Shown piece by piece: positions 7,575 to 15,500 of a stretch of DNA of 33,398 bases. The number at the start of each line of letters is the position of its first letter. Position 1 is the first letter of the stretch. Under the pieces are notes generated by a model. That model searched no databases. It saw only the letters and a program-made list of their open reading frames with translations, and was not told where the DNA came from. A program made the translations under genes and the position numbers. Source of the stretch: Anaerolineaceae bacterium (lineage in GTDB: Bacteria > Chloroflexota > Anaerolineae > JAAYZQ01); contig JAAYZQ010000107.1 of the NCBI GenBank assembly GCA_012514775.1, positions 1 through 33,398 of the forward strand, given 5' to 3'.

Positions 7575-9254
7575 GTGTTAACAGTCAGCAACGTCAGCAA
7601 ATCGTTTGGCGACAACCTGATATTCGAGGATGTCTCGTTCGTGGTCAATGCCGGCGAGCGGGTGGGGCTCATCGGTCCCAACGGCAGCGGCAAGACGACC
7701 CTGCTCAAGATCATCCTGGGCGAAATGGCGCCCGATAGTGGCAGCGCCCGCCTGCTGCGGACCGGGACCCGGGCGGACTACCTGGCCCAGGCGCTGGAGT
7801 ACGCCCCCGACGACACGGTCGGCCGGGTCCTCAAGGCCGCCGTCGCCGGCCTGACCGAGGCCGAGGCGGCCCTGGACGCGGTGGCGGGGCGCATGGCCAC
7901 GGCCCAAGGGACCGTCCTCGAGCAGTTCATGGCCGAGTACGACCGCGCCCTGGAGCAGTTCGAGCGCCTGGGCGGCTACACCGTCCAGGCCCGCTCCGAC
8001 GCCGTTCTGGACGGCCTGGCGCTCCGCGACCTGGACCAGGACACCCCGGTAGAGATCCTGAGCGGCGGCCAGAAGACCCGCCTGGGTCTGGCCCGCCTGC
8101 TCCTGTCGCACCCCGACCTGCTGCTCCTGGACGAGCCCACCAACCACCTGGACATTGACGCCCTGGAGTGGCTGGAGGGCTTCTTGCGGGGCTTTTCCGG
8201 GGCGGTGCTCATCGTATCCCACGACCGGGCCCTCCTGGACCGCACCGCGACCCGCGTCCTGGAGATCGATCCGCTGACCCGCACGCTGGCCGAGTACGCC
8301 GGCAACTACAGCGACTATCTCGAGGCAAAGGAGCGGGAGCGGGAAAAGCAGTGGGCGGCCTACAAGGACCAGCAGGAGTTTGTCGCCCACCTGCAGAGCA
8401 CCATCGCCGCCAGGAAGGGCTACGCGCGCTCCATCGAGCTGGGCACCATCGACTTTGCGCCGCGGGCCATCGCCAAGGGCATCGCCCGCCGGGCAGTGGT
8501 CCAGCAGCGGCGCCTGGAACGCCTCCTGGAGTCGGAGGAGCGGGTGGACAGGCCGCAGCGCTCGTGGCAGATGAAAATAGAGTTCGCCGATGCCCCGCCC
8601 TCGGGCCGCGACGTGCTGTCGCTGGAACGGCTGGCCATGGGGTTCGACAACCGGCCGCTCTTCTCCGGCGTCGACCTGGCCCTCAGCGCCGGGGAGCGCG
8701 TCGCCCTGGTGGGTCCCAACGGCTCGGGCAAGACGACCCTGGCGCGCCTCATCACCGGCGAGATGCAGCCCCAAGCGGGGCGCGTGCGCCTGGGGGCGGG
8801 CGTCAAGCTGGGCTACTATGCCCAGGAGCAAGAGACCCTGGACCCCGAAAGCACGCCCTTCGACCTGGTGCGCCAGGTGGCGGCCATGGATGAAACAGGC
8901 ATCCGGACCTTTCTCCACCAGTTCCTCTTTGCCGGCGACGAGGTCTTTGCCCCGGTGGGCAGCCTTAGCTTTGGCGAGCGGGCACGGCTGGCGCTGGCGC
9001 GCCTGGTGGCCCAGGGCTGCAACTTCTTGCTGCTCGACGAGCCCATCAACCACCTGGACATTCCCTCCCGGAGCCGCTTCGAGCAGGCGCTGGCGGCCTT
9101 CGAGGGGACGGTCCTGGCCATCGTCCACGACCGCTACTTTATCGAGCGCTTTGCCACCGGGCTGTGGTCGGTGGAAGACGGCACGATCCGGGCCTACACG
9201 GGGCTGGACCAGTTGCAGTCGGGGCGGCGGGCACAGCAGGAAGGCCGGGAGTAG
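7575..9254 (+). CDS. ABC-F family ATPase (ribosome-acting, possible antibiotic resistance)
   Basis: This 559-residue protein has two ABC domains and no membrane segment, the ABC-F architecture. These proteins bind the ribosomal E site, and some displace antibiotics. Domain 1: Walker A GPNGSGKT 34-41, LSGGQ 162-166, DEPTNHLD from 186, switch H216. The inter-domain linker (about 250-335) is long, charged and helical, as expected for the P-site tRNA interaction arm. Domain 2: Walker A 380-387, variant signature LSFGE 464-468, DEPINHLD from 488 and H518. Both Walker B glutamates are kept. GTG 7575 is chosen because AGGGGAGGG ends five bases upstream. An earlier in-frame GTG at 7476 lies inside the terminator stem and has no binding site. 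The attenuator upstream favours an inducible protection factor of the Vga/Msr/Lsa kind over a housekeeping Uup/EttA type; the drug specificity cannot be read. Confidence 0.88.
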   Translation: MLTVSNVSKSFGDNLIFEDVSFVVNAGERVGLIGPNGSGKTTLLKIILGEMAPDSGSARLLRTGTRADYLAQALEYAPDDTVGRVLKAAVAGLTEAEAALDAVAGRMATAQGTVLEQFMAEYDRALEQFERLGGYTVQARSDAVLDGLALRDLDQDTPVEILSGGQKTRLGLARLLLSHPDLLLLDEPTNHLDIDALEWLEGFLRGFSGAVLIVSHDRALLDRTATRVLEIDPLTRTLAEYAGNYSDYLEAKEREREKQWAAYKDQQEFVAHLQSTIAARKGYARSIELGTIDFAPRAIAKGIARRAVVQQRRLERLLESEERVDRPQRSWQMKIEFADAPPSGRDVLSLERLAMGFDNRPLFSGVDLALSAGERVALVGPNGSGKTTLARLITGEMQPQAGRVRLGAGVKLGYYAQEQETLDPESTPFDLVRQVAAMDETGIRTFLHQFLFAGDEVFAPVGSLSFGERARLALARLVAQGCNFLLLDEPINHLDIPSRSRFEQALAAFEGTVLAIVHDRYFIERFATGLWSVEDGTIRAYTGLDQLQSGRRAQQEGRE

Positions 9255-9275
9255 GCAGGATGGGGATATTCTGGT

Positions 9276-9316
9276 GGGGCACAGGGGCTGGGCCCGAGCC
9301 TGGCCGCCTGTGCCCC
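9276..9316. terminator. Hairpin between convergent ABC-F and livF genes
   Basis: A perfect 10-bp inverted repeat, GGGGCACAGG (9276-9285) and CCTGTGCCCC (9307-9316), has a GC-rich 21-base loop that can itself pair (GGCT with AGCC). It lies 5 bases beyond the livF stop and 21 bases beyond the ABC-F stop. Neither strand has a following T-run, so any terminator activity would be U-independent. Confidence 0.5.
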
Positions 9317-9321
9317 GCCGG

Positions 9322-10032
<711 letters not shown>

Positions 10033-10058
10033 GTCCCTCTCCCGGTAAAGGCAGGCAG

Positions 10059-10823
10059 CTAGCCGCCGTTGCCCATCAATCGCTCGGCGAGCTTCGGATC
10101 GCCCAGGTAGGCCTCGATGACCTTTGGATTGGATGCCACCTCGGCCGGCGTGCCTTCGGCGATCTGCTGGCCATAGTCCAGCACGATGACCCGATCGGAG
10201 ACGTTCATCAGGGCATGCATCACGTGCTCGATGATCAAGATGGTTACACCGCGCTCGCGGATCTTGAGCACGACCTGGATCATCTCGCCGATCTCGATGC
10301 GGTTCAGGCCGGCCAGCACCTCGTCCAGCAACAACAGGAGGGGGCGGGCAGCCAGGGCCCGGGCCAACTCCAGCCGCTTTTTCTGGGCCACGTTCAGGCT
10401 CGCGGCCAGGGCGTTGCGGCGCTTCTCCAGCCCCACAAAGGCCAGCACCTCATCCGCGATCTCTTGCGCCCTGCCCAGGGAATGCCGCTCGTGGCCAAAG
10501 CAGGCCCCGGCGACGACGTTCTCCAGCACCGTGAGGTCGTTCAGCGGGCGGACGACCTGGTGAGTGCGGGCCAGGCCCAGACGAGCCACGGCGTAGGGCT
10601 GCCAACCGGTGATGGTCCGCCCCCGAAACTGGACCAGCCCCTCTTCCGGCGCATAGACGCCGTTCACGACGTTGAATAGCGTGGTCTTGCCCGCGCCGTT
10701 GGGGCCGATGAGTCCCAGGATCTGTCCCTGGGGCAGGTCGAAGGTGACGTGCGACAGCGCCTGCAGCCCGCCAAAGCGCTTGCAGACGTCCTTTACCTGC
10801 AGGATGTTGGGTGACGCGCTCAT
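10059..10823 (-). CDS. livG: Branched-chain amino acid ABC transporter, ATP-binding protein LivG
   Basis: This 254-residue nucleotide-binding subunit has Walker A GLIGPNGAGKTT, the LivG-typical insertion region GLARTHQVVRPLNDLTVLENV, and Walker B LLLLLDEVLAGLN. The ABC signature is degenerate: LNVAQKKRLELARAL stands where LSYGQQRRLEIARAL is usual, and DEP reads DEV. I have seen similar variants in LivG-like proteins of Gram-positive and Chloroflexota type, so this is probably functional. ATG 10823 overlaps the livM stop by four bases (ATGA), indicating coupled translation. An in-frame start upstream at 11315 lies inside livM and is rejected. Confidence 0.92.
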   Translation of the reverse strand: MSASPNILQVKDVCKRFGGLQALSHVTFDLPQGQILGLIGPNGAGKTTLFNVVNGVYAPEEGLVQFRGRTITGWQPYAVARLGLARTHQVVRPLNDLTVLENVVAGACFGHERHSLGRAQEIADEVLAFVGLEKRRNALAASLNVAQKKRLELARALAARPLLLLLDEVLAGLNRIEIGEMIQVVLKIRERGVTILIIEHVMHALMNVSDRVIVLDYGQQIAEGTPAEVASNPKVIEAYLGDPKLAERLMGNGG

Positions 10824-11788
10824 TCTAGCACCCTCCGCAGCCTCGGAAAGCGCCCCCGCAGCCAGCCGATCAGTCCCGCGGGGACGAACAGGATGATGAT
10901 CAGGAGCAGGAGCCCGGCAAAGGCCAGGTGCAGGTTCTTGAACAGGGGGCTGGTCAAGAGGTAGCCGCGCAGGCGCTCGTAGGCCGCCGAGCCCACCAGG
11001 GGCCCCAGGACCGTCCCCTGCCCGCCCAACATGACCATCACGATGGTCTCGATGGACATCTGCAGGCGAAAGGCGTCTCCGGGCTCCACGTTGCCGTTCT
11101 TGAAAAAGAACAACGCGCCAACGATGCCCGGGAAAAAGGCCGACAACACAAAGGCCCAGGTCTTGGTCCACGGAGTGTGCACGCCCATCACCATGGCCGC
11201 GTCCTCGTCTTCGCGAATGACCATCAGCCCCAGCCCAAAGCGCGAGAACTTGACCAGGTAGCTGACGACCAGGACGAGGAGGGTGAGCCCGAACATGGCG
11301 GCAAAGGTGAGCCACAGGGCGCTGGCCGGGCCGCCATAGGCATCGTAGGTCGAGAAGTTGAGGGACATGCCCGTGGGCCCGCCAAAGGGCGTGAAGCTGT
11401 TGATAAAGGCACGCACCGCCTCATTCACGCCGATGGTGGCCAGGGCAAAGTAGGCGCCCCGCAACCTCAGGACGGCGGCGCCGAGGAGCAGGGCCAGCAG
11501 CCCCGCGGCCGCTCCCCCGGCCAGCGCCGCCCACCACAGTGGCCAGCCGTGCTGGCTCAGGAAGTAGAACCCGACGTATCCTCCCAGGCCGAAAAAGACA
11601 ATGTGCCCGAAGTTCACGTACCCGGTGAAGCCCAGCAGGATGTTGAGGCTGGTGGCCAGGGCCACGTACATGAGCAGAAGAAACATCTCTTCGCGGAGCG
11701 TGGCCGATTGGGTGATCCACACCGCCAGGCCGGCGGCGACGACCAGTGCGAGGGTTAACCAGAAGGCAGGGTATTTCAACGCTTTCAT
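10820..11788 (-). CDS. livM: Branched-chain amino acid ABC transporter, permease LivM
   Basis: This 322-residue inner-membrane permease has about eight to nine hydrophobic helices, beginning with PAFWLTLALVVAAGLAVW. It carries the LivM hallmarks GYVNFGHIVFFGLGGYVG, LRLRGAYFALATIG and the cytoplasmic EAA-like loop with REDEDAAMVMGV. The C-terminal helix contains LLLLIIILFVPAGLIG. It pairs with LivH to form the channel. The start directly abuts the livH stop, and the gene overlaps livG by four bases, so H, M and G are tightly coupled. Confidence 0.92.
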   Translation of the reverse strand: MKALKYPAFWLTLALVVAAGLAVWITQSATLREEMFLLLMYVALATSLNILLGFTGYVNFGHIVFFGLGGYVGFYFLSQHGWPLWWAALAGGAAAGLLALLLGAAVLRLRGAYFALATIGVNEAVRAFINSFTPFGGPTGMSLNFSTYDAYGGPASALWLTFAAMFGLTLLVLVVSYLVKFSRFGLGLMVIREDEDAAMVMGVHTPWTKTWAFVLSAFFPGIVGALFFFKNGNVEPGDAFRLQMSIETIVMVMLGGQGTVLGPLVGSAAYERLRGYLLTSPLFKNLHLAFAGLLLLIIILFVPAGLIGWLRGRFPRLRRVLE

Positions 11789-12646
11789 CTAGCGCTCTCC
11801 AAACAGGCCACTGGGCCGGACCAGCAGAATGAGCACAAAGAGCACAAACTCGATGACCGGCACCCAGTTGACCGGCAAGAAGACGGGGATCAGGCCCTCC
11901 ATGGCCCCCAGGATGAGGCCACCGATCAGCGCCCCGGTCGGGTTGCCCAGCCCGCCCAGGACGCCGATAACAAACCCCTTGGTCTGGTAGCCGGCTCCCG
12001 AGAGGATTGTAAAGGGGAAAAAGGTTGCGATGAGGCCGCCGGCCAGGGCGGCGAGCATCGTGCCGACACCAAAGGCCAGGGCCAGGGTCGACGACGTCGG
12101 CACCCCCATCAGGCTGGCTGCCGCCCTGTTGTTGGCCACGGCCCGGATCGACTTGCCCGGCCGTGTTCTGTAGAGAAAAACATAGAGGCCCGCCGTGGCC
12201 ACCAGGGAGATCAGGGCTGCCACCAGCCGGGTGCCCAGGAGGGTCACCGGGCCAAGCTGCACCCGCCCCATGTCGAAATCCACGGTGCGTGGCGTGGTGG
12301 TAAAGACCGCCGTTCCGGCGCCGATGATGATCATGTTCACAGCAAAGGTGGCCAGCAGAGTCGAGAGGTAGGGCGCGTTGATTACCCGGTGGACCGAAAC
12401 GGCATACACCGCGTACCCGAACAGCAGGCCCAGCAGGACGACGAGCAGGAGGGCCAGGTAGGGATGAAGGTTCAACCGGCTAAAGAGGATAAAGACGACA
12501 AACATGCCCAGGGCCATGGTCGCCCCATGGGCCAGGTTGATCACCTTCATGACGCCCCAGATGAGGGTCAAGCCCATCGCTGCCAGGCCGTACACAAAGC
12601 CGAGCAGCAGTCCATCGCTCAACGAAGCCGTGAGTTGTTCAGCCAT
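11789..12646 (-). CDS. livH: Branched-chain amino acid ABC transporter, permease LivH
   Basis: This 285-residue inner-membrane permease is the LivH partner of LivM. It shows the family signatures GLLLGFVYGLAAMGLTLIWGVM, read in two halves, and INLAHGATMALGMF near the N-terminus. Further markers are RAVANNRAAASLMGV (the cytoplasmic coupling loop) and KGFVIGVLGGLGNPTGALIGG near the C-terminus. About eight transmembrane helices are evident. The start is ATG 12646 with AAAGGATC upstream. It is 104 bases downstream of the binding-protein gene, and that gap contains a strong hairpin. Confidence 0.92.
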   Translation of the reverse strand: MAEQLTASLSDGLLLGFVYGLAAMGLTLIWGVMKVINLAHGATMALGMFVVFILFSRLNLHPYLALLLVVLLGLLFGYAVYAVSVHRVINAPYLSTLLATFAVNMIIIGAGTAVFTTTPRTVDFDMGRVQLGPVTLLGTRLVAALISLVATAGLYVFLYRTRPGKSIRAVANNRAAASLMGVPTSSTLALAFGVGTMLAALAGGLIATFFPFTILSGAGYQTKGFVIGVLGGLGNPTGALIGGLILGAMEGLIPVFLPVNWVPVIEFVLFVLILLVRPSGLFGER

Positions 12647-12683
12647 GCGCGATCCTTTCTGCTCGCAGGCGAGATCCGAACGC

Positions 12684-12722
12684 GGAAGGCTGGAAGGGTC
12701 GCGAGGCCTCTTCCAGCCTTCC
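12684..12722 (-). other. Intercistronic hairpin between binding protein and livH
   Basis: A perfect 13-bp inverted repeat, GGAAGGCTGGAAG (12684-12696) and CTTCCAGCCTTCC (12710-12722), has a 13-base loop whose ends can add two more pairs. There is no U-tract. Hairpins in this place commonly protect the 3' end of the binding-protein message and lower permease expression, which would give the usual binding-protein excess; here that is inferred from position. Confidence 0.6.
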
Positions 12723-12750
12723 TCCCTATTCGGCCATCAGTCCGGCGACG

Positions 12751-14079
12751 CTAGCGATCCAAGGGATAGATGGCATCGGCCGACTTGCCGTCGGCCGGCC
12801 ACACGACCTCCTTGACCAGGTTCCCACCGGCGTCTTTCGTCCACTGGATGTAGACCATTTCGTGGGCCGTCTGCAGCCCATGGTTCTCGGGCGTCGTGTC
12901 GAACTTGACGTGCCCGTAAAAGGTCAGCACGTCCATCGCCTCCAGCGCTGCCCGTACCCCGTCCGGATCGACGGACCCGGCCACCTCGATGGCCTTTTGC
13001 AAGATGAGGCCGGCCGCATAGCCCCCCGCGGCGTGATAGGCCGGCTCTTCGCCATGCTTGGCCTTGTAGGCGGCGACGAAATCGGCGACGCTAGGCCCGT
13101 ACCACTCGATGCCGGCCGCCTGGGCCGATTCCGGGCTGTAGGCGGCCTGCGGCTCCCACTGGCTGGGGCCAATGACCCCCCCCGCGGCGTCGCCGATGTC
13201 GGCGAACTGCAGCTCCGGGGGCGCCACGAGCAAGGCGATGAATTTGGCGGGCACCTGTTTCTCGTACAGTTGCTTGGCAAAGGTGCTGCCGTCGGCAAAG
13301 TGGCCGCCGCCCATGATGGCGTCGGGCCCCAGGCCGCTGATCTTGTTGATAAAGGGCGCAAAGTCGGCCGTGCCGCTGTCATAGCCCTCAAACAACACGA
13401 TCTCGTAGCCCTTGCCCTCGGCATAGGTCTTGGCCGCGTTCACCACGTCGGTCGAGAACTTGTCATTTTCGTACACGAAGGCGATCTTTTTGACTGTGGC
13501 GTCAAGGTCGCCCAGCAGGTCGACGGCGCCGGTCAGGTAGCGGCTGGCCGGCGTGTAGAGCTGAAAGACGGACTTGTAGCCCTTCTGATAGGTCGCGTCG
13601 GAGGCGGCGCCCGTCGTCACCATCACCTGGTTGTACTGCTCGGCAATGACCGCAGCCGCGTCGGTCAACCCGCTGCTATAGGGGCTGATGAGAAAGTTGG
13701 TCTCGTCGTCGTTGATCAGCTTGGTGTAGAGCTGCTGGACGCGCTCCTTGTTGCTCTCGTCGTCGTAGGTCTTGAATGCGAACTTGACCACCGTCCCGTC
13801 GGCCAACTCGATGCCCGTCGCGTTCACCTCTTCCAGCCACAGTTCAAGTCCCCGGGTCTGGCCGGTGGAGGGCACCTCCTGGGCGCCGGTCCTGGACGCG
13901 GTAAAGCCCAGGACGACGACCTGCTCCTGCGCCGCGGGTTCCCCGGCTTGCTCGGGCTCGGCCGGCCCCGCGGCTTGCGTGGGCCCTGCCGGCGGTTCGG
14001 CTGGTGCGGGTGTGGCGCCACAGGCCGCCAGCAAGGTGCCGCACAATGCCAGGATCACGATCCAACCTATGACTTTCAT
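12751..14079 (-). CDS. livK: Branched-chain amino acid-type ABC transporter substrate-binding lipoprotein
   Basis: This 442-residue extracytoplasmic binding protein belongs to the Leu/Ile/Val-binding (Peripla_BP_6) family. It has a lipoprotein signal with lipobox LLAAC (lipidated cysteine about C20), then a low-complexity Ala/Pro/Glu linker. The mature domain reads VVLGFTASRTGAQEVPSTGQ, followed by WLEEVNATGI, then YSSGLTDAAAVIAEQYNQV and VTTGAASD, which are ligand-pocket positions in this family. The true ligand could be an amino acid, amide or other small solute. ATG 14079 has GAGGAGGAAAG immediately upstream, so the longer in-frame start at 14220 is rejected. The gene is 137 bases downstream of the receiver gene; a small GACCGGC/GCCGGTC hairpin (14161-14183) lies in that gap. 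Confidence 0.9.
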   Translation of the reverse strand: MKVIGWIVILALCGTLLAACGATPAPAEPPAGPTQAAGPAEPEQAGEPAAQEQVVVLGFTASRTGAQEVPSTGQTRGLELWLEEVNATGIELADGTVVKFAFKTYDDESNKERVQQLYTKLINDDETNFLISPYSSGLTDAAAVIAEQYNQVMVTTGAASDATYQKGYKSVFQLYTPASRYLTGAVDLLGDLDATVKKIAFVYENDKFSTDVVNAAKTYAEGKGYEIVLFEGYDSGTADFAPFINKISGLGPDAIMGGGHFADGSTFAKQLYEKQVPAKFIALLVAPPELQFADIGDAAGGVIGPSQWEPQAAYSPESAQAAGIEWYGPSVADFVAAYKAKHGEEPAYHAAGGYAAGLILQKAIEVAGSVDPDGVRAALEAMDVLTFYGHVKFDTTPENHGLQTAHEMVYIQWTKDAGGNLVKEVVWPADGKSADAIYPLDR

Positions 14080-14216
14080 CTTTCCTCCTCTGGATAGGTT
14101 TCTCGCTCGAAAGACGGCCGGTTCGTCGATGGTTCCCCCCTCCTTCCTGTTCTGCCCCCTGACCGGCCGGGCACGCGCCGGTCGTCCTCTCCGCACGACG
14201 GGGCCCGAACTGCCCC

Positions 14217-14594
14217 TCATTCCACCGGCTGGGCCGGGCGACGGATGGCTGCCAGAAGCTCTTCCACGGGGCCGCCTTTGAGCAGATACCCGTCAGCCCC
14301 GGCATCGGCGGCGGCGGCCAGATAGCGGTCGTACACCGAGAGCAAGATGAGGCGCGTCGCCGGCCGCTGCCCCTTGATCCGCCGGGCCGACTCCAGGCCC
14401 CCGGCATCGGGATCGATGAGCACGACGTCGGGCGCCAGGGCCTCGGCCAGGGCGACGGCTTCCGACCCGCTGCCCGAGGTCATCACCGCGGCATAGTATT
14501 CGCTCAGGACCATCTGCAATCCCTCGCGAAAGACCACGTCATCGTCCACAATCAGAATCTGGTGCGCCTCCACAGGCCTCCCCCGGCTGCCCAC
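14217..14594 (-). CDS. Stand-alone response-regulator receiver domain protein
   Basis: This is a CheY-like receiver of up to 125 residues with no output domain. The acidic pocket is IVDDD (about 15-19), the phosphoacceptor is D61 (VVLID), the switch serine is S86 (LILLS) and the conserved lysine is K106 (GYLLK). The loop after D61 is PDAGGLES, lacking the usual M-P, but all catalytic positions are kept. It is the first gene downstream of a promoter at 14615-14643 and leads into the liv transport operon, so it may be co-transcribed with it. The nearest kinase is encoded at 15501-18236. The start is uncertain: GTG 14594, or GTG 14573, which has GGGGGAGG only three bases upstream. Confidence 0.78.
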   Translation of the reverse strand: MGSRGRPVEAHQILIVDDDVVFREGLQMVLSEYYAAVMTSGSGSEAVALAEALAPDVVLIDPDAGGLESARRIKGQRPATRLILLSVYDRYLAAAADAGADGYLLKGGPVEELLAAIRRPAQPVE

Positions 14595-14614
14595 ATGGAA
14601 ACATCTCCAGGTGG

Positions 14615-14643
14615 ATTATAGCAGGGTGACGCGGGCCTGTCAT
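14615..14643 (-). promoter_or_regulatory. Sigma70-type promoter of the receiver/liv operon
   Basis: On the minus strand, ATGACA (14643-14638) and a perfect TATAAT (14620-14615) are 17 bases apart. The predicted start near 14608 gives a very short leader to GTG 14594 or about 35 bases to GTG 14573. Confidence 0.65.
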
Positions 14644-14713
14644 CGATCGCAAGGGACGTCCGGGCAGGACGAAAGGCCTATTTTGCGGGAAGGGATCTAG
14701 TGCTTTTGGACAG

Positions 14714-14746
14714 AAAAAAGGGCTTTCCAGGCCGTCCGAAAAGCCC
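14714..14746 (-). terminator. Intrinsic terminator of the CBS-kinase-regulator operon
   Basis: Read on the minus strand, GGGCTTTTC and GGAAAGCCC form a 9-bp stem with one G-U pair around a 9-base loop, followed by TTTTTT. It lies 24 bases after the stop of the NarL-type regulator, just before the liv operon promoter. Confidence 0.85.
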
Positions 14747-14770
14747 CTGGGGAAGAGCGGTGTGGGTCGT

Positions 14771-15463
14771 TCAGTAGCGATCGGGCTCCAGCAGGCCAAG
14801 CTTGATGGCGCGTGCCACGGCCTCGCTCCGTGTCCTCGCCTCCAGCTTGTCCATCAGGTTGGCGATGTGCACCTTGACTGTTCGCTCCGAAATGTACAGC
14901 TTCTCGGCCAGGTCGCGGTTGCGGGCGCCCGCCGCCAACAGTCCCAGGATCTCCAGCTCGCGGGCGGTCAACTGCGGGATGTCCTCTGCCGTTCCCGCCA
15001 GCCCGCCCTTTTCCTCTCCGCCCATCAGGGCCGTCAGCTTGTCCATCACCTTGGCCGCCACTGCCGGCTGCAGCAGCGAGCCGCCCCGGGCCACGATGCG
15101 GATGGCCCTTACCAGCTCGTCAGGCAGGGCGTCCTTGAGCAAGTAGCCCCGGGCGCCGGCCTGGATGCCAGCCAGGATGTACTCGTCGTCGGCATAGGTC
15201 GTGAGGATGAGGACATGGGTGCCGGGCAGGGCCGCCCTGATCGCCTCGATGGCCTTCACGCCGTCGAGCTGGGGCATTACCAGGTCCATGAGCACCACGT
15301 CGGGGCCGAGCTGATGCGCCAGGCGCACGGCTTCCAGGCCGTCGGCCGCCTGGCCCACCACCTGGATGTCGTCCTCCAGGTCGACGATGGCGCTGAACCC
15401 TTCGCGTACCACCGGATGGTCGTCGGCCACCAGGACTCGAATCACGCTCTCCCCTTCTTTCAT
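14771..15463 (-). CDS. NarL/FixJ-family response regulator
   Basis: This 230-residue two-component regulator has a receiver domain with acidic pair D14-D15 (VADDH), phosphoacceptor D60 (VVLMDLVMP), T88 and K110. It also has a C-terminal LuxR-type helix-turn-helix: LTARELEILGLLAAGARNRD, then ISERTVKVHIANLMDKL. It should bind DNA as a phosphorylated dimer. It lies 37 bases downstream of the HisKA_3 kinase, its evident partner, with the stop-to-start gap holding the GGAGGA binding site. ATG 15463 is chosen over GTG 15484 because GGAGG lies five bases before it. Targets are not visible, but the adjacent liv operon is an obvious candidate. Confidence 0.92.
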   Translation of the reverse strand: MKEGESVIRVLVADDHPVVREGFSAIVDLEDDIQVVGQAADGLEAVRLAHQLGPDVVLMDLVMPQLDGVKAIEAIRAALPGTHVLILTTYADDEYILAGIQAGARGYLLKDALPDELVRAIRIVARGGSLLQPAVAAKVMDKLTALMGGEEKGGLAGTAEDIPQLTARELEILGLLAAGARNRDLAEKLYISERTVKVHIANLMDKLEARTRSEAVARAIKLGLLEPDRY

Positions 15464-15500
15464 CTCGTCCTCCGTTGTCCTCACCCGGGCCCTCCGGCGG

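Noticed and set aside
7476..7575. Longer ABC-F start (GTG 7476)
   Set aside because: It lies in the left arm of the terminator stem and has no ribosome binding site. GTG 7575 has AGGGGAGGG at the right distance and begins where ABC-F homology begins.
7578..9128. 516-codon minus-strand open frame opposite the ABC-F gene
   Set aside because: It is the complement of a clearly conserved ABC-F coding sequence, with compositionally biased translation and no known domain.
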